A program made the translations under genes and the position numbers. From positions 8,374,646-8,438,645 of the forward strand of contig CM067561.1 in NCBI GenBank assembly GCA_034509755.1: 64,000 nt of DNA, read 5' to 3'. The stretch comes from Anisodus tanguticus. Taxonomy: Eukaryota; Streptophyta; Magnoliopsida; Solanales; Solanaceae. Shown in pieces: positions 22,913-33,986 of the stretch; the stretch's first letter is position 1, and every line of letters begins with the position of its first letter. The notes under the pieces are model-generated. The model searched no databases. It was not told where the DNA came from and saw only the letters and a list, made by a program, of their open reading frames with translations.

Positions 22913-25900
22913 TTTATTGGAGTTATATTTGGAGACCCTTCAGTTCGGTGATATCTTGGGGAAGTGGAAATGGGAATACAAAGGCGCAAAAAAAGTAATT
23001 GAATGGATCAATCTCCTTTATATGAAGGGAAAAATTGACATCTAACGTTTTTGTTAGGATAAGGTGCAAGATGTGCGAGGGTGGATGTCGTATAAGTTAT
23101 GAAAGGTTAAGTTTGTCTTTGACTTGACAGAATTGTGGTAGCAGAGTAAGAACTAATGGTTGTGGGTTACTTCAGGAATGACTATTTGTTCTAGGACAGT
23201 GGGCGAGGTTACTTGTGATGAGTGAAGCTTATGAAAATAGATAGTCACGTTTTAAGAGTGTGTTCACAGGATCACTTAGAGTTTCGAAGTTGGTGATAAA
23301 AAGGGATTGTTGAAACCAAAATTGTGTTGATATGTGAGTTATTTCGCAGTGGTTTTGTATAGAGTAAGTGTAAGAGATCGTGTATGAGTTGGTACATTCG
23401 ACTACGTTGTAGGCTAATGGGAGCTAGTGATCGACTAATACGAATAACATTAGTGTTGGACAAGGGTGAAGTTCTATTTAAGGGATTACCGAGAGTTGCA
23501 TCTAGTTCTTGGATAAGATTATGGGCATGGTATATCAAGGTTAATACTTTAGAAGGTCTATAATTACTGGTATAATGACTTTGGAGTTGGTCGAAGGGCA
23601 AGGGAAATTGCACGGTTAGTGGGACATATGCTGGTTCAGTGAATACAGTAAGGGTTGGTTCTTAGCAGACAAACATCGTGTAAAGACTCTCGAATAAGGT
23701 AGAGACTAATGGATATTACGGAAACAGATTGACGACAGTTTGATCTAATTCTAGTTGTGAAAAGCTTCAGGTATCGATGATCGGGTCGGTGAACGCATGA
23801 GCCAATATAGAAGAAGAATTATTTGGGTTAGAGGTTTGTGGCAAGGGTACTTCGATGAAACTACATGCGGATGTTAGCAGGAGTGTATGTTCGGTAATTA
23901 AGGATCAACTATCGGATTATGGACCATTCCAGTGATGGGCTAGGTTATCGCATGGGTACTAAATGACTAATAGTCAGAGTAACCAGAATGGGTTGATACC
24001 TTTTCTAGTCGAAGAATTAATAAAAGATGGTACATGGAATGTGCCGGATTTGGGAGGAGCTTCCAGTTTTAAGGTTCGAGTGAGGCGAAGGAAACTCTCT
24101 GTGATGGGTATGCAGTGTTCTACTATGTCCATGATCATTTCAGTACACTCTAGGACATATTTGAGTAATGATCGGTTGTTAGCGGGGAATGTGATTGAAA
24201 GGAAAGATGAAAATTTAAGGATTCTATAAATGTGTGTTTAAGCTAATTTGGGATGAGTGAGGTGTCCCTTCTAGATAGGGGAGGATTCGGATTGAAAACA
24301 ATGGAGATTCTTGGTTTAGGTGTGGATCATGTTGGCATTATTTTCACGTCTTTCAGATCGGGTGAAATTGTTTAGTACGCTCGGAGGAATAGATTTATGG
24401 TAATTGACTAAGTGCTAGGATGAATGCTCAATGGGGTTAGTGATTGGAGACCGGTGGTAGACTGTGTTGAAGCGTTGTTGATTAATAGCATGGGTGAGTA
24501 TTTGAAGAATTAACGACTTAGAAGTAATTGCGCAAGATAATGTGCATGGATTGTAAGGGTGACACGTTAGGATTTTGTAAGGTGTGAGGGTTGCGGAATT
24601 GGATATCGTTTGGATTGATAAAGGATAGTGAGGTTTTATTATTAGAGACTCGATGGGTGGAGGTGTAGTAAATGAGGCAGCAGGCCTTGCATTGAAATGC
24701 TCAGAGTTGTGGCAAGTTAAGAGAAAGTACAAAGAGGATTCGATGTATTAGAGTTCATGAGGCTTTATCAGGTTAGCGTATCAGGCGGAAGTTGAGAAAC
24801 GTGAAGATTTCAATCATAAGGTATAGTTCTTCGGTACTAAGTTAATGACTGGGATATAATCTAACTTTTGGAGTCGTGGGTGACGGCACATTTATTGAGT
24901 ATTCATGAGAAAAGAGATGGAAGGGGTCACCGCATGCTTATGGAAAGCGTATTAGTTATTTTGGAATCAGTTCAGGTGACTATTAATGATTTAGAAATTT
25001 GAGCACTTATTTTCGAGTTAGCATTGTTCAATTAGGGTTGGGTGGCTCGTGTTTATGATGCCTGGAGGACTTATGCCATTCTAGTAAATAACTGATAATG
25101 GTTTGATAGATCTCCATTTAGAATGGAGGTATGACAGTGTTACATGTTCTCATTGAAGTTTGGAAGTGGGATTGAGGATATTTCTCGAATAACAATGATT
25201 CAGACAGTTTTAATGGTTTACACGGGTACTTTATATGTATTAAGGATGTACAAATGGTTATATGAAGTCTTTGGGAGATCAGTTAATTTTTGACGAATTT
25301 GGCACGTCAAGATAATCAGTAGGTATGTTTGTTAGTATGGTGATTCGGAGATTCGAGAAGAATTGGGAAATGGGTTTGAACTAAGTGATTTCGACTTCGG
25401 GATACAAACTATGAAATTGGGATTAACACAATCGACCTTGGATTAGATTAGTTTTTAGATGGAATTACTTAGAATGTTCTCAGATAAAGCAAGGATTCTG
25501 TCTTGGCGAAAGGAAGCCATGATTTGGGCTTGTGGCGTGTGTCTATGTGTTACTAAAGAATCTTGGTGAGAAAGATGGCATCGATAGTTGAAAGGAAAAC
25601 TAATAGAATCTGACTATGTTATCGGTACATGTCGGACAATGGTTTGTAGATACACTAAAAGATGGTAGTGATTAAGGTATTATTGGTGGTTATTTCGAAC
25701 GCGTATAGAGGTATGGTTATGATAATATCAGGGAATCCGAGAGGAGTTAGTGCTTACATTCGAGGATCAGCTGTGAAAGGAATTTCAGGTATGAAGGAAT
25801 GAAAAGTTGGGTTCTTGAGCAAAATTAAAGGTAGTCTTGACTAATACAGTGAATAAGTGGTACTATCGGTATATGTTTCTTGCATGTTGAGGCGTCATGA

Positions 25901-25986
25901 GGTTATGATGCGGATTACTCAATTACTCGTCGGCTTTGGTACTTTCTCTCCATTCGAGGATGAACATTTGTTTAATTGGAATCTGA
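22913..25986 (+). other. A2 interior: 3 kb without recognisable coding sequence
   Basis: I looked for gag capsid text, zinc knuckles, D-S/T-G protease, YVDD/FIDD and HHCC-DDE motifs in all frames and saw none. The longest open frames (23272-23613 and 24415-24732 minus, 23963-24229 plus) are low-complexity translations with no domain. The last 35 bases before the second LTR carry a conserved pre-LTR sequence also found next to the A1 LTR. Confidence 0.65.
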
Positions 25987-28818
25987 TATAATGACTCATC
26001 GGGTTACTTTAGGCCAAAGACCCTTATTTGACTATTTTACCCTTTCCGTAGACTCTATGTGGGATTTGTTATGTGCCAGTATGGGTTGAACGGACCCCAA
26101 GGTTCATTAACATGAGTTTCGGAAGAAAAACCCAAATTTAGAATCTTAAAGTTGATTAGTTTGACTCATAGTTGACTTTCGAGTATATAAGTTCGTTTCT
26201 AGATTTTGTTGCTTCCGGTAGTTTTGGAGGGTTAATTGTGACTTAGTTGAGTCATTGGTTCGCTTCTCGAGGCACCTAGATGTATTTTGTGGTCTTATTT
26301 GTGAATTTATAAATTTTGGTGTTTTGGGCAATTTTTTAGAAAAGTATGTCTTAGCTCAGTTATATGGGAAATCCGAGTGCGTGAAAGAGTTTGTAGCGCC
26401 GTTTACCTAGGGGTAGCATGCCTAATTTGTGTCTGAGGGTTCTCGGGAGCGTTTCAAGGGCTTGGTGGGAGTTTGAGTGGAATTCCTTATTGGTGGTGTC
26501 TGGTGTTCGCACTAGAGGATGGTTGTCCGTCCCTGCGTGTCTGCCTCTGCGGAGGTTGGTTCACAGAGGCGAGTTCTGAAGATCTATGAGTTTTCTGCAC
26601 CTGCAGATAATTCCTTGCAGAGGCGAATGCGCCTCTGCGGATTTGGTTCCACTTCCGCGCTGAGGCGAGGTGTCATGTGACTACGCCTCAGCGGGCTTAT
26701 TTTTCGCTGGAGCGTGATTGTGCCTGTGGAGTCGATTCCGCAGGAGCAGATTCGATGTATCAGAAAGTTCTCTTAAATGCCTTAGGTCGAATCACTTTTT
26801 CCAAAACCTCATATCTCGGTTCTTGAGCTTGTGGAGGGAAGATTTTCTTGGGGAGCTGTTTTGTATCATCTTCTAAGGTATAATTTCATCCCTTATGATT
26901 ATTGTTGCCTTTTTAAATACTAGTTTGGACCTTATTTAGGGAAGAAGGGTTGTAGGCTTCCATGGGAGATTATGAGAGCTAAACCTTTGATTTGTGGTTG
27001 GAATATGGAGTAGATTATTATGATTTGATGAATAAGTGTTGATTAATAATTGGCGACCGTGTTTTATTAAATAATTTGGGATTTGATACCTTTCCTAGAA
27101 TTGGGAGAAATCTACAGTTTGTAAATTAGGGATTTCCTTAAATTGTGCAATTGAAGGTTCAATTGGGGTTAGTTTTTCAACTAACTTAAGGATATAACTA
27201 GTTAGCATGTTTTAAAGCTTTTTTAGTAGAAAAGTTCTAATTTTGATACCGTGGGCCCAGGGTTGGTTTTAGGTGTCTTTGATATGGTTGAAGGACTAAG
27301 TCCTTGTGTTGTGTAATAGCTTAATATTAACGTATAATCTATGAGTTGGGATCTGATAGGAAATTCTGGATGATCATGATACATGGGGGAACGGGTTACA
27401 CGTTTGCAACAGTTATTTCAGCCAAGAGTTGGGCTTCGTTGAGAAATTTCAGATGAGTGTATGGATTTCACGGGTCCCCCATGGATGCGCAATTCATAGA
27501 TTTGAATGCCTCTACACTGGGAGATGAAAGGTACCTAGCATATGTATTGCATTCATGTCATTCATACATTCATTCATACTGTGTTACTTGTTCTTGGGAA
27601 CGTGATATGGATTTGTTATTGGAACTTGGTGATACCCTGATTAAACAGAGTTTTGGATGATCGAATTGATTATATTGGACCAGATTGGTTTCCATGATTT
27701 GCTTCTTCTATGTGCAATGGATTGTATGATTACACATTTATGAGTCTGAGTACTCGCTCTCGAACTATGCTATGGTCAATGGATTTTATTAACAGAACTA
27801 TTATGTTGAACATAAAGAAATGGGTATGTGTTGTATTATTTGAAAATTGATAACATCATTTGATAGGGAGTCTAGCAAGGAATTGGTCGGGATGTTGTTG
27901 TGGTTGTTAATTGACTTGTATTTTATGCATGTATAGATCTCTTTTATCAAGGATAAAAGGCGTAGACTTTTACTTAGAGTATAATAAGGACGTTAAATGA
28001 ATGAATATGTGTCACGCCCTTACTTGTATAGAACTGTAATTAAGATCAGGAGTTAGGGGGACTACGAAGCTAATGTGGTTATGATTAGTCTAATTGTGAT
28101 ACCCCGTGAAGAGGATTGTGATAGGTTGTTGTGTACTAGGGTCAACCTGTCTTACTTGGTTGTTTGATAATTTGAGTTATGTTCATTGAAGTCTTCTGTA
28201 ATTGTGGTGACTTATATGATTATGAAACCTTATATGAACAAGTGAGTTGTTGATTCGGTGAACTACTATGTGGACAATGTGACTTATTTGGGATATTGAA
28301 TTGCTTAGTATAGGATTATTTGGTGTCAACTTGATATTTATCTCTAATTGTGTATCTTCCATCGTTGTCGGCCTATGATGCCTACGGGGATGCAAATACA
28401 ACTCATTTTATCAGTTCAGGATCTCGAGTTTGAGTCTGAGCCGGTTGATTATCAGTATTCGGGGGTGAGGATGCTACTTTCCAGCATGCCTTGGATGCTC
28501 CTATCTCTTCCCTTGTCTTTTATTTTGATTCCGAGAGACATGTTCAGACATTTATACTTGTTGATTAGACATTTGGCTTATGTTGCCCTTATTCAGACTT
28601 ATATTCGGTTAGAGCTCTTGTATTGTTGACTAGATTCTTGGGGTTGTACTTATGATTCTCAGACTTATTCTTTCGCATTTTATATTATGAACATACAACT
28701 TATTTAAGTGTGTTATTAATTCCGCATTCTTTCTTATATCATGTTAATAATTTGGGAGTGGTTCGTCTACCGGTGGTAAAGGTATATGTGCCTCCACGAT
28801 TTCTAAAAGGGGTCGTGA
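25987..28818 (+). repeat. A2 3' LTR
   Basis: The sequence starts TATAATGACTCATCGG (TG mutated to TA) and ends GGGGTCGTGA before CACTG. It has internal deletions relative to the first LTR: about 590 bases at 27340 and about 45 bases near 28390. The hairpin GCAGAGGCG/CGCCTCTGC at 26617-26638 is perfect over 9 bp. No protein is encoded. Confidence 0.82.
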
Positions 28819-28823
28819 CACTG

Positions 28824-29293
28824 TGTTTCATACCCGCTGGTACAGATAGACAGATCGATGTACCCCTACAATAGGGTATCTACTTTTAGCTGTTGGTAGT
28901 CGCACTCCACTTCTCCACAGTTACTATACAGAGTTGGTAGGCACTATTACATATGTATATGGTTCTTTCAGGTATGTCGGGGCACTGTCCCGACTTGATG
29001 ACATATGTTAGTACACTTAGAGGCTTACAGACCGGAGGTTGATATATATATATATATATATATATATTGTGTGTGGCCTTGTTGGACCTAGTCAGTTGTT
29101 CATACGCTTGTCACGGCCTTGTCAGTCTCAGTTATGTATATATATATATAATTGTCACAATTTATCCTATTATTGTTATTGGGAGGCCTTGTCGGCCCAA
29201 GTCTTGTGTCATCTGGTTCAGGTACAACAGTTGGTACGCTCGGGCCTTAGGGTTCAGGGTGCCGGCCACCCCTTCCAAGGTTGGGGTGTGACA
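28824..29293 (+). repeat. Family-B LTR, right part
   Basis: This continues the B sequence interrupted at 19542 and ends GGTTGGGGTGTGACA at 29293, the same end as the solo LTR at 4027-6130 (minus). It carries (TA)n runs at 29042-29067 and near 29137-29150. The next base begins LINE-type coding sequence on the minus strand, so the LTR lies against or within that LINE. Confidence 0.72.
29042..29067. repeat. (AT)n microsatellite
   Basis: A run of about 13 AT dinucleotides lies inside the B-family LTR. The matching position in the solo LTR (about 4190) has only a short ATATAT run. Confidence 0.9.
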
Positions 29294-30166
29294 TTATCCT
29301 CCTTAGCAGGTCTCAATTCAAGATTCATGATTCTACAATCCACTGCGGAATGCCCTTGTAGTTTGCATTCAAGGCAATACTTAGGTAGATAATCATACCT
29401 ATTTGTAATTGTTTCAGTCCTCTTCTTCTTTGTTTCTTCATTAATGATATCCATCTCCACTGATTTTGGTAGATCTGAATCTAGATTTACCAACACCTTC
29501 ACCCTAGTACAACTGGGATATGTCTTTTTTATTGTTGCAAGATCCCTGAACTGCAACAACTAGTGAAAATAACAATCCTTTACAAAAAATGTAGGCAGCA
29601 GATTAGGGAAAAAGATCCATGCCATAACTTTCGTCGTCTCTTCTTCCATCTTAAACTTAGAATCATATATCAAATGTCTCATTTGATAGTAATATCTATC
29701 TTTCATGTTATGGAATATGATCCATTTGATGTGAGATTCACAAAATCCTCAATTAAGGAGAGCCTTATTAAAACATAACGGTGCCTAAACACTCCGATCT
29801 GTCACTCTCCTTTCATGCCACATTGGGATGGTATTATCTTTCGTAATTTTTAAATTTCTGACCATTCATAGGAGAACTTTCTTATGACGGCATATTTTAG
29901 ATTCTCAATAACATTCATCCGAGCAACCTCAACCTCTGTCCATTGAATTCTCGGTACTCCATTCAAGAATGTTATAGGCTTAATTTTATGGGATCTACTT
30001 TAGGAATAGTCTGCATGAAATTCCTCATCAATATAGGCTTTTGGATTATATCAGTACACTCTCCAATTGTGGTTTGATTATTCAATGCTGGAAGATCAGA
30101 AGTAGAAGTAATATCTAACAGCTGACCAGTCCCCGGAGGGGGCTGACAACCGGACACCATGGCCAT
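29294..30166 (-). pseudogene. LINE ORF1-type protein (DUF4283 plus CCHC zinc knuckle), broken
   Basis: Minus-strand text begins at ATG 30166 (MAMVSGCQPPPGTG) and reads FLNGVPRIQWTEVEVARM and then VIENLKYAVIRKFSYEW. This is a DUF4283-like region. It ends in the open frame at 29293-29559 with TYPSCTRVKVLVNLDSDLPK and a knuckle CLECKLQGHSAVDC. DUF4283 plus a zf-CCHC_4 knuckle is typical of plant LINE ORF1 proteins that bind element RNA. Frame breaks lie between 29560 and 29990. The 3' part and ORF2 (endonuclease and RT) are absent, cut by the B-family LTR at 29293. It could be a gag-like host copy, but the decay argues for a dead LINE. Confidence 0.68.
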
Positions 30167-31203
30167 GGAGGTGGTTATTGGCTTGGTTTAGGGTTTCCGG
30201 TGCATACCTTTTTTATTACTACTTAATTTTTTTGTAATATTGTTATTTACTTAATTCTTAGTATTCTCTCAGGTGTTGTTGAGTAAATGGAAATGTTTAT
30301 CCTCAAGGTTTACACTTTGCTCAATAGACTAATTCTCTAAAGACGGAACAGTTAGGAACCAATTACACTACTTTCAAGAACAACACCTACTAATTGCTAG
30401 CCTAATCATATCATTAAGACAACAACTTAATCTAAATAAGATGAGCAGTCAACTATTAAGCTTAACAAGATTAACAATTTAACTATCTACTAATCTAACC
30501 GAACAAACTAAGCATATAAGTTGAGCAAAATTAGATCAACTAAACTAATCAACAAAAAATTAAACTAAAACAACCTCATAAACACATAAGAACATGAAAA
30601 TTAAAGAAATTAAAATGAAAAGGAAATAGGATTACCTCTTCTTGGGGCAGCCTTGGTCGATAATGGAGTTGAGGAATCCTCTTAGCTTCTCCACCACACA
30701 CGAATAGTCTGCCACAAGACAATAACTTTTATAAACGAAAGAAACTAATTTGACTAGCCAAGGGTTTCAGGCAAGACAAATCCCTAGTTAAATCGAATTT
30801 TACTTAAAATATTTTTTTTCCAGACTTCAAGGTGTATAAAACAGTAAAAATGGGGTTGTTTATATAAAACCCCAATTCAAACGCTTCAACCCTTCAGAAT
30901 CGACGTAGGACTTGAGTTTTTCTTTGAATCCCTTCCCAACTCGTAGAACTAATGAGAATCAAGAACAAACGGACAAAACACATTAAGACTTGCGTCCTTG
31001 GTTGAGCGTATTATGCAGAAAAAGAAAAGGAGAGAGGCTGGGGGTTTACCACTTCTTTGGTTGAAATATGGTGGAGAGAGGGCAAAGCATTGCTAGCATT
31101 GACCGAAGAAAGCAAAACCAGCCTACTCTTTTCGACAAAGCGGCATGCCAACGCTAGGATTTTGCCCTTGGCTTTGTTAAAGTCGCGAAAAATGAGATGA
31201 GAA
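30167..31203. other. Unassigned sequence between the LINE remnant and hAT H1
   Basis: No transposon motif is clear. On the minus strand there is a TATA-like TTTATATAAAC near 30857-30867. A 119-codon open frame starts at 31370 inside H1 and ends at 31011; its host-side part reads KGKILALACRFVEKSRLV and then LPSLHHISTKEV. It has no recognised domain. The stretch may hold LINE 5' sequence or a gene flank; I cannot decide. Confidence 0.3.
31196..31203. repeat. Left target duplication of hAT H1
   Basis: GATGAGAA precedes the H1 terminus TAAGG, and GATGAGAC follows the other terminus at 33979-33986. Seven of eight bases match, as expected for an aged hAT duplication. Confidence 0.8.
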
Positions 31204-31379
31204 TAAGGTTGGCCAGTGGGCCGACTCCGACCCGATCCCCTAAAAAAATGGTGTCGGAATTCGAAACCGGGACGGACCTGGGCTCTTCCCGCCCCAAACC
31301 CCCCCTCCCCACCCTCGCATAAATGACCGTTGCATAACGACCAATTTATATTTTGGCCGTTGTGCAACAACCATTTTTG

Positions 31380-31391
31380 CCCCCCCCCCCC
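31380..31391. repeat. Poly(C) run, 12 bases
   Basis: Twelve consecutive C bases lie inside the GC-rich left part of H1. Long G or C runs also occur at 36252-36265, 41878-41891 and 56966-56976 and are prone to length error in sequencing. Confidence 0.85.
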
Positions 31392-31816
31392 ATCCCATAA
31401 ACCCCCTCACCCCTTTAATATTTATTTTTAACCGCTAAGTTATTTACACTTTAACCCAATTTCTCAACTATAAATACCTCATTTTTTCTTCATTTTATCT
31501 CACAAATCTTCCTACAATCTTTCTAATCTCTCAATCCAGTCTATCTCTCTACAAGTCTACAGTTACATTGCCTACTAAATATTTTATTTTATTTGCTCAC
31601 TTGTATAATTGCATCAAAGTTAAAAAATTAGGACTGAAGTTGACAACTAGCTTGAGGATCATCCATCGAGCAAAGTTTCAATTTTCAACCTCGATTACAA
31701 GTCGACATTACGTCTATGTTTGGTACCTTCGTTCCTTCTTTAAATTATTATTATTACTTTATTTTAATTGTCGCACTTAATTTCATTATCTTTAAATATA
31801 TATTTGCATAATTAAA

Positions 31817-33623
31817 ATGAAAGAATTAAGAGGTACGTTTACGGGTAAGGGTGCTGCTTCTAGTAGGGGTAACAAGGGCAGGGGTACTTCTTCTAGTCAT
31901 CCTATTCCTAGACAGGATGATTTGATTGATTACATTCATATAGATGAAACTGAATTTTTTAATGATATACCATTAGATGATGAGATATATTCTGCAACTG
32001 AACCAGACTTTAATTTGAAAGATAATCTAGATGACACACCCACTAGTGCACCTCAAACTGAAACTGGAACGCCTCTTATTCCCCCTAGTATGAGACGAGG
32101 CCCCACACAACGAAAATTAAAATCAACTGCATGAGATTTTTTTGATAGGGACCAAGAGAATCAAGTAGTTAGATGCAAAATTTGTAAAAATGTTTATAAA
32201 TTTAAAATGGGAAAAGGTCAGGGTGGGACGGGAGGTTTATTGAGACATGCACAAAGCTAGGTGGGATGAATACAAGGCTACAAAGTCGGGTGTGCCAATT
32301 CACTCTCAGTCGGGACAAGGTTCACATAGTGTCCCGGACCAAGTACAGGGTCAAATTAACCCGACAACGGGGGGGAATTATAGGTCCTAAATACGATAAA
32401 CATAGAGATAGGGAAGCAGTAGCAAAATTAGTTGTTGTGGAGGGTTTGCCTTTTTCATTTCCTTTATCTTCTTGTTTTATTCATTACATAAGAGATATGT
32501 ATAATCCTGCTTTTAACGATTTTCTTAAATCAACTGTTAGGAGATGCGTTTTTAAATTCGCACATGAATATCAATAATATTTATATGCTTATAGATAATG
32601 ACTGGGAAAAATTTCAGAACTTGTTGGATTTTTAGAGCAATTTTTTCAAGCAACTAAAGAATTTTCTGGAATATATTATCCTACTATTTCAATTATGTTA
32701 TTTTATATAGCTCTAATATTTTTGTTACTTAATGAATATATGAAAAAACCATCTTATAAGGCACCTATTAAAAAATGTTTATCAAATTAATTTTTTTTCT
32801 ATTCCCACTATTTATATTATTGGTGTTGTATTAAATTCGACTATTAAAATAGACGGTTGTAAAATACTTATTGAAATTATTTATGATTGTATAGTAGTAT
32901 TTCCACCTCCAACTCCAAAAAAAAATCCAAATGAACAATCACCTAAGGAACCAACTAAAGAAGAAATTTTGTCTCGTATACACGATGAATGCAAAAAAGT
33001 ATATACGCATTACCAACAAGAAAGTGCTAGCAACCAACCGGCTTCTATACCTCCTCCTCCTCCTCCTCCTCCTCCTCCTCCTCCAGTACAACCTTATAAA
33101 AGACATGTTGTTTCTGCGGTTAGTATTGAAAGCCTTGAAAATATAATGTTTAGTGGTACCACTGCTAAGCAAGTTAGCGAGTTTGATGTTTTTGTTTTGC
33201 AGGGTGTTGTATCGTACCAAAAAGTTCTCAATGAAGACGGACGTGAAACTTGCTTAAATACTGGAGGGAAAATGAGAAGACATTTTCGACACTATCAAAG
33301 ATGGCCCGATATGTGTTGAACATTCAAGCGTCATCAACAGTGTCTGAAAGCGCTTTTTATGTCGGAAGATTTCAAATAGAAGAGCACAGACACTAGCGGG
33401 AAATAACTTGGAGATTGCAGTTTTATTCAGAGATTGGATGCGAGCAGAGTGTAGAAGGTGCGGTCAACTGAAGATCAACGAAGAAAATGACAAAAACTAC
33501 AACGAAATCTTGTCCGACGGAGGTGGAAGCGACGTCGAACAATTTGACCAACAAATTCCAATTCCAACCGAAGAACCACAACATATTGTGAAGAAATTAG
33601 AAAAGGTGTTTATAAATATGTGA
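31817..33623 (+). pseudogene. H1 hAT transposase (BED finger and dimerisation domain, catalytic core deleted)
   Basis: The reading starts at ATG 31817 (MKELRGTFTGKG) and soon contains a BED-type finger, VVRCKICKNVYKFKMGK...LLRHAQS near 32165-32260, with a stop after it. The next segment, KYDKHRDREAVAKLVVVEG...TVRRCVFKFAHEYQ, ends at 32575. The text then jumps directly to DNDWEKF at about 32600, so the RNase H-like catalytic core usually found between them is missing. The C-terminal part follows: EEILSRIHDECKKVY, a run of 12 prolines encoded by CCT repeats, DVFVLQGVVSYQKV, and the dimerisation motif NIQASSTVSESAFYVGRFQ, then LEIAVLFRDWMRAE to 33623. Several stops and frameshifts exist. It cannot encode an active enzyme. 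Confidence 0.85.
33050..33084. repeat. (CCT)n microsatellite coding for polyproline in H1
   Basis: About 12 CCT units in frame with the transposase remnant encode a proline run. The related copy H2 has only VPSSSRD at the matching place near 51605-51625, so the repeat expanded in the H1 lineage, or was lost in H2. Confidence 0.9.
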
Positions 33624-33986
33624 TTTTTTTTCCAATTTTGAAATTGTATTACAAAAAAATCATATTTCTATTAAATAATATAAGAGGCACAAAAACAGCC
33701 TTGGGATGTTTTTATTACACTATCTTGTTCAATTATTGAAGTGTTTATATATATTATTTTTAAAATTAAGTGCCAAAAAAAACCGGTCCCGATCCTACCC
33801 CGTCCCGCCAATACCGGTCCCCCTTTTTAGCGGGATGAGGGACTGGACGGACGGCGGCCTATCCCGCCAGTCCTGGCATGCCGGTCCCGCCACAGCTCCG
33901 TACCCGACCCAATCCCCAGTCCCGTCGGATCCCGTCCCGCCGGGACTTGCCCCGAACCCGGCCCACTGGCCACCCTTAGATGAGAC

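Larger units (their letters stand above)
19548..28818 (+). mobile_element. A2: gypsy-type LTR element without gag-pol (LARD-like)
   Basis: A 9.3-kb plus-strand element with A-family LTRs at both ends (19548-22912 and 25987-28818) is inserted in a family-B LTR. CACTG occurs at 19543-19547 and 28819-28823, and the flanks join into continuous B sequence. The 3.07-kb interior shows no gag, protease, RT or integrase on either strand, but keeps the pre-LTR block TTCGAGGATGAACATTTG near 25955. It lacks the end of the first LTR and any primer site. It is either a large non-autonomous derivative mobilised by relatives such as A1, or a deleted full element; the non-coding interior favours the first. 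Confidence 0.75.
31204..33978 (+). mobile_element. hAT element H1, internally deleted
   Basis: A 2775-bp DNA transposon is bounded by imperfect inverted termini (TAAGGTTGGCCAGTGGGCC at the left; the complement of TAAGGGTGGCCAGTGGGCC at the right) and an 8-bp duplication with one mismatch. Both ends carry GC-rich subterminal sequence with repeated CCCGTCCCG/CCGGTCCC motifs, unusual in this AT-rich region and probably transposase-binding sites (inference). A plus-strand transposase pseudogene lies inside but lacks its central catalytic region. A close relative of its 3' half is at 51262-52511. Confidence 0.88.

Noticed and set aside
23272..24732. Minus-strand open frames of 105-113 codons in the A2 interior
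   Set aside because: The translations are rich in His, Pro, Ser, Thr and Asn, with no domain; length alone is not evidence in a 3-kb non-coding stretch.
19543..29293. Reading the family-B halves and A2 as one large element
   Set aside because: The B sequence is continuous when A2 and one CACTG copy are removed, and B and A LTR ends differ, so A2 is an insertion.
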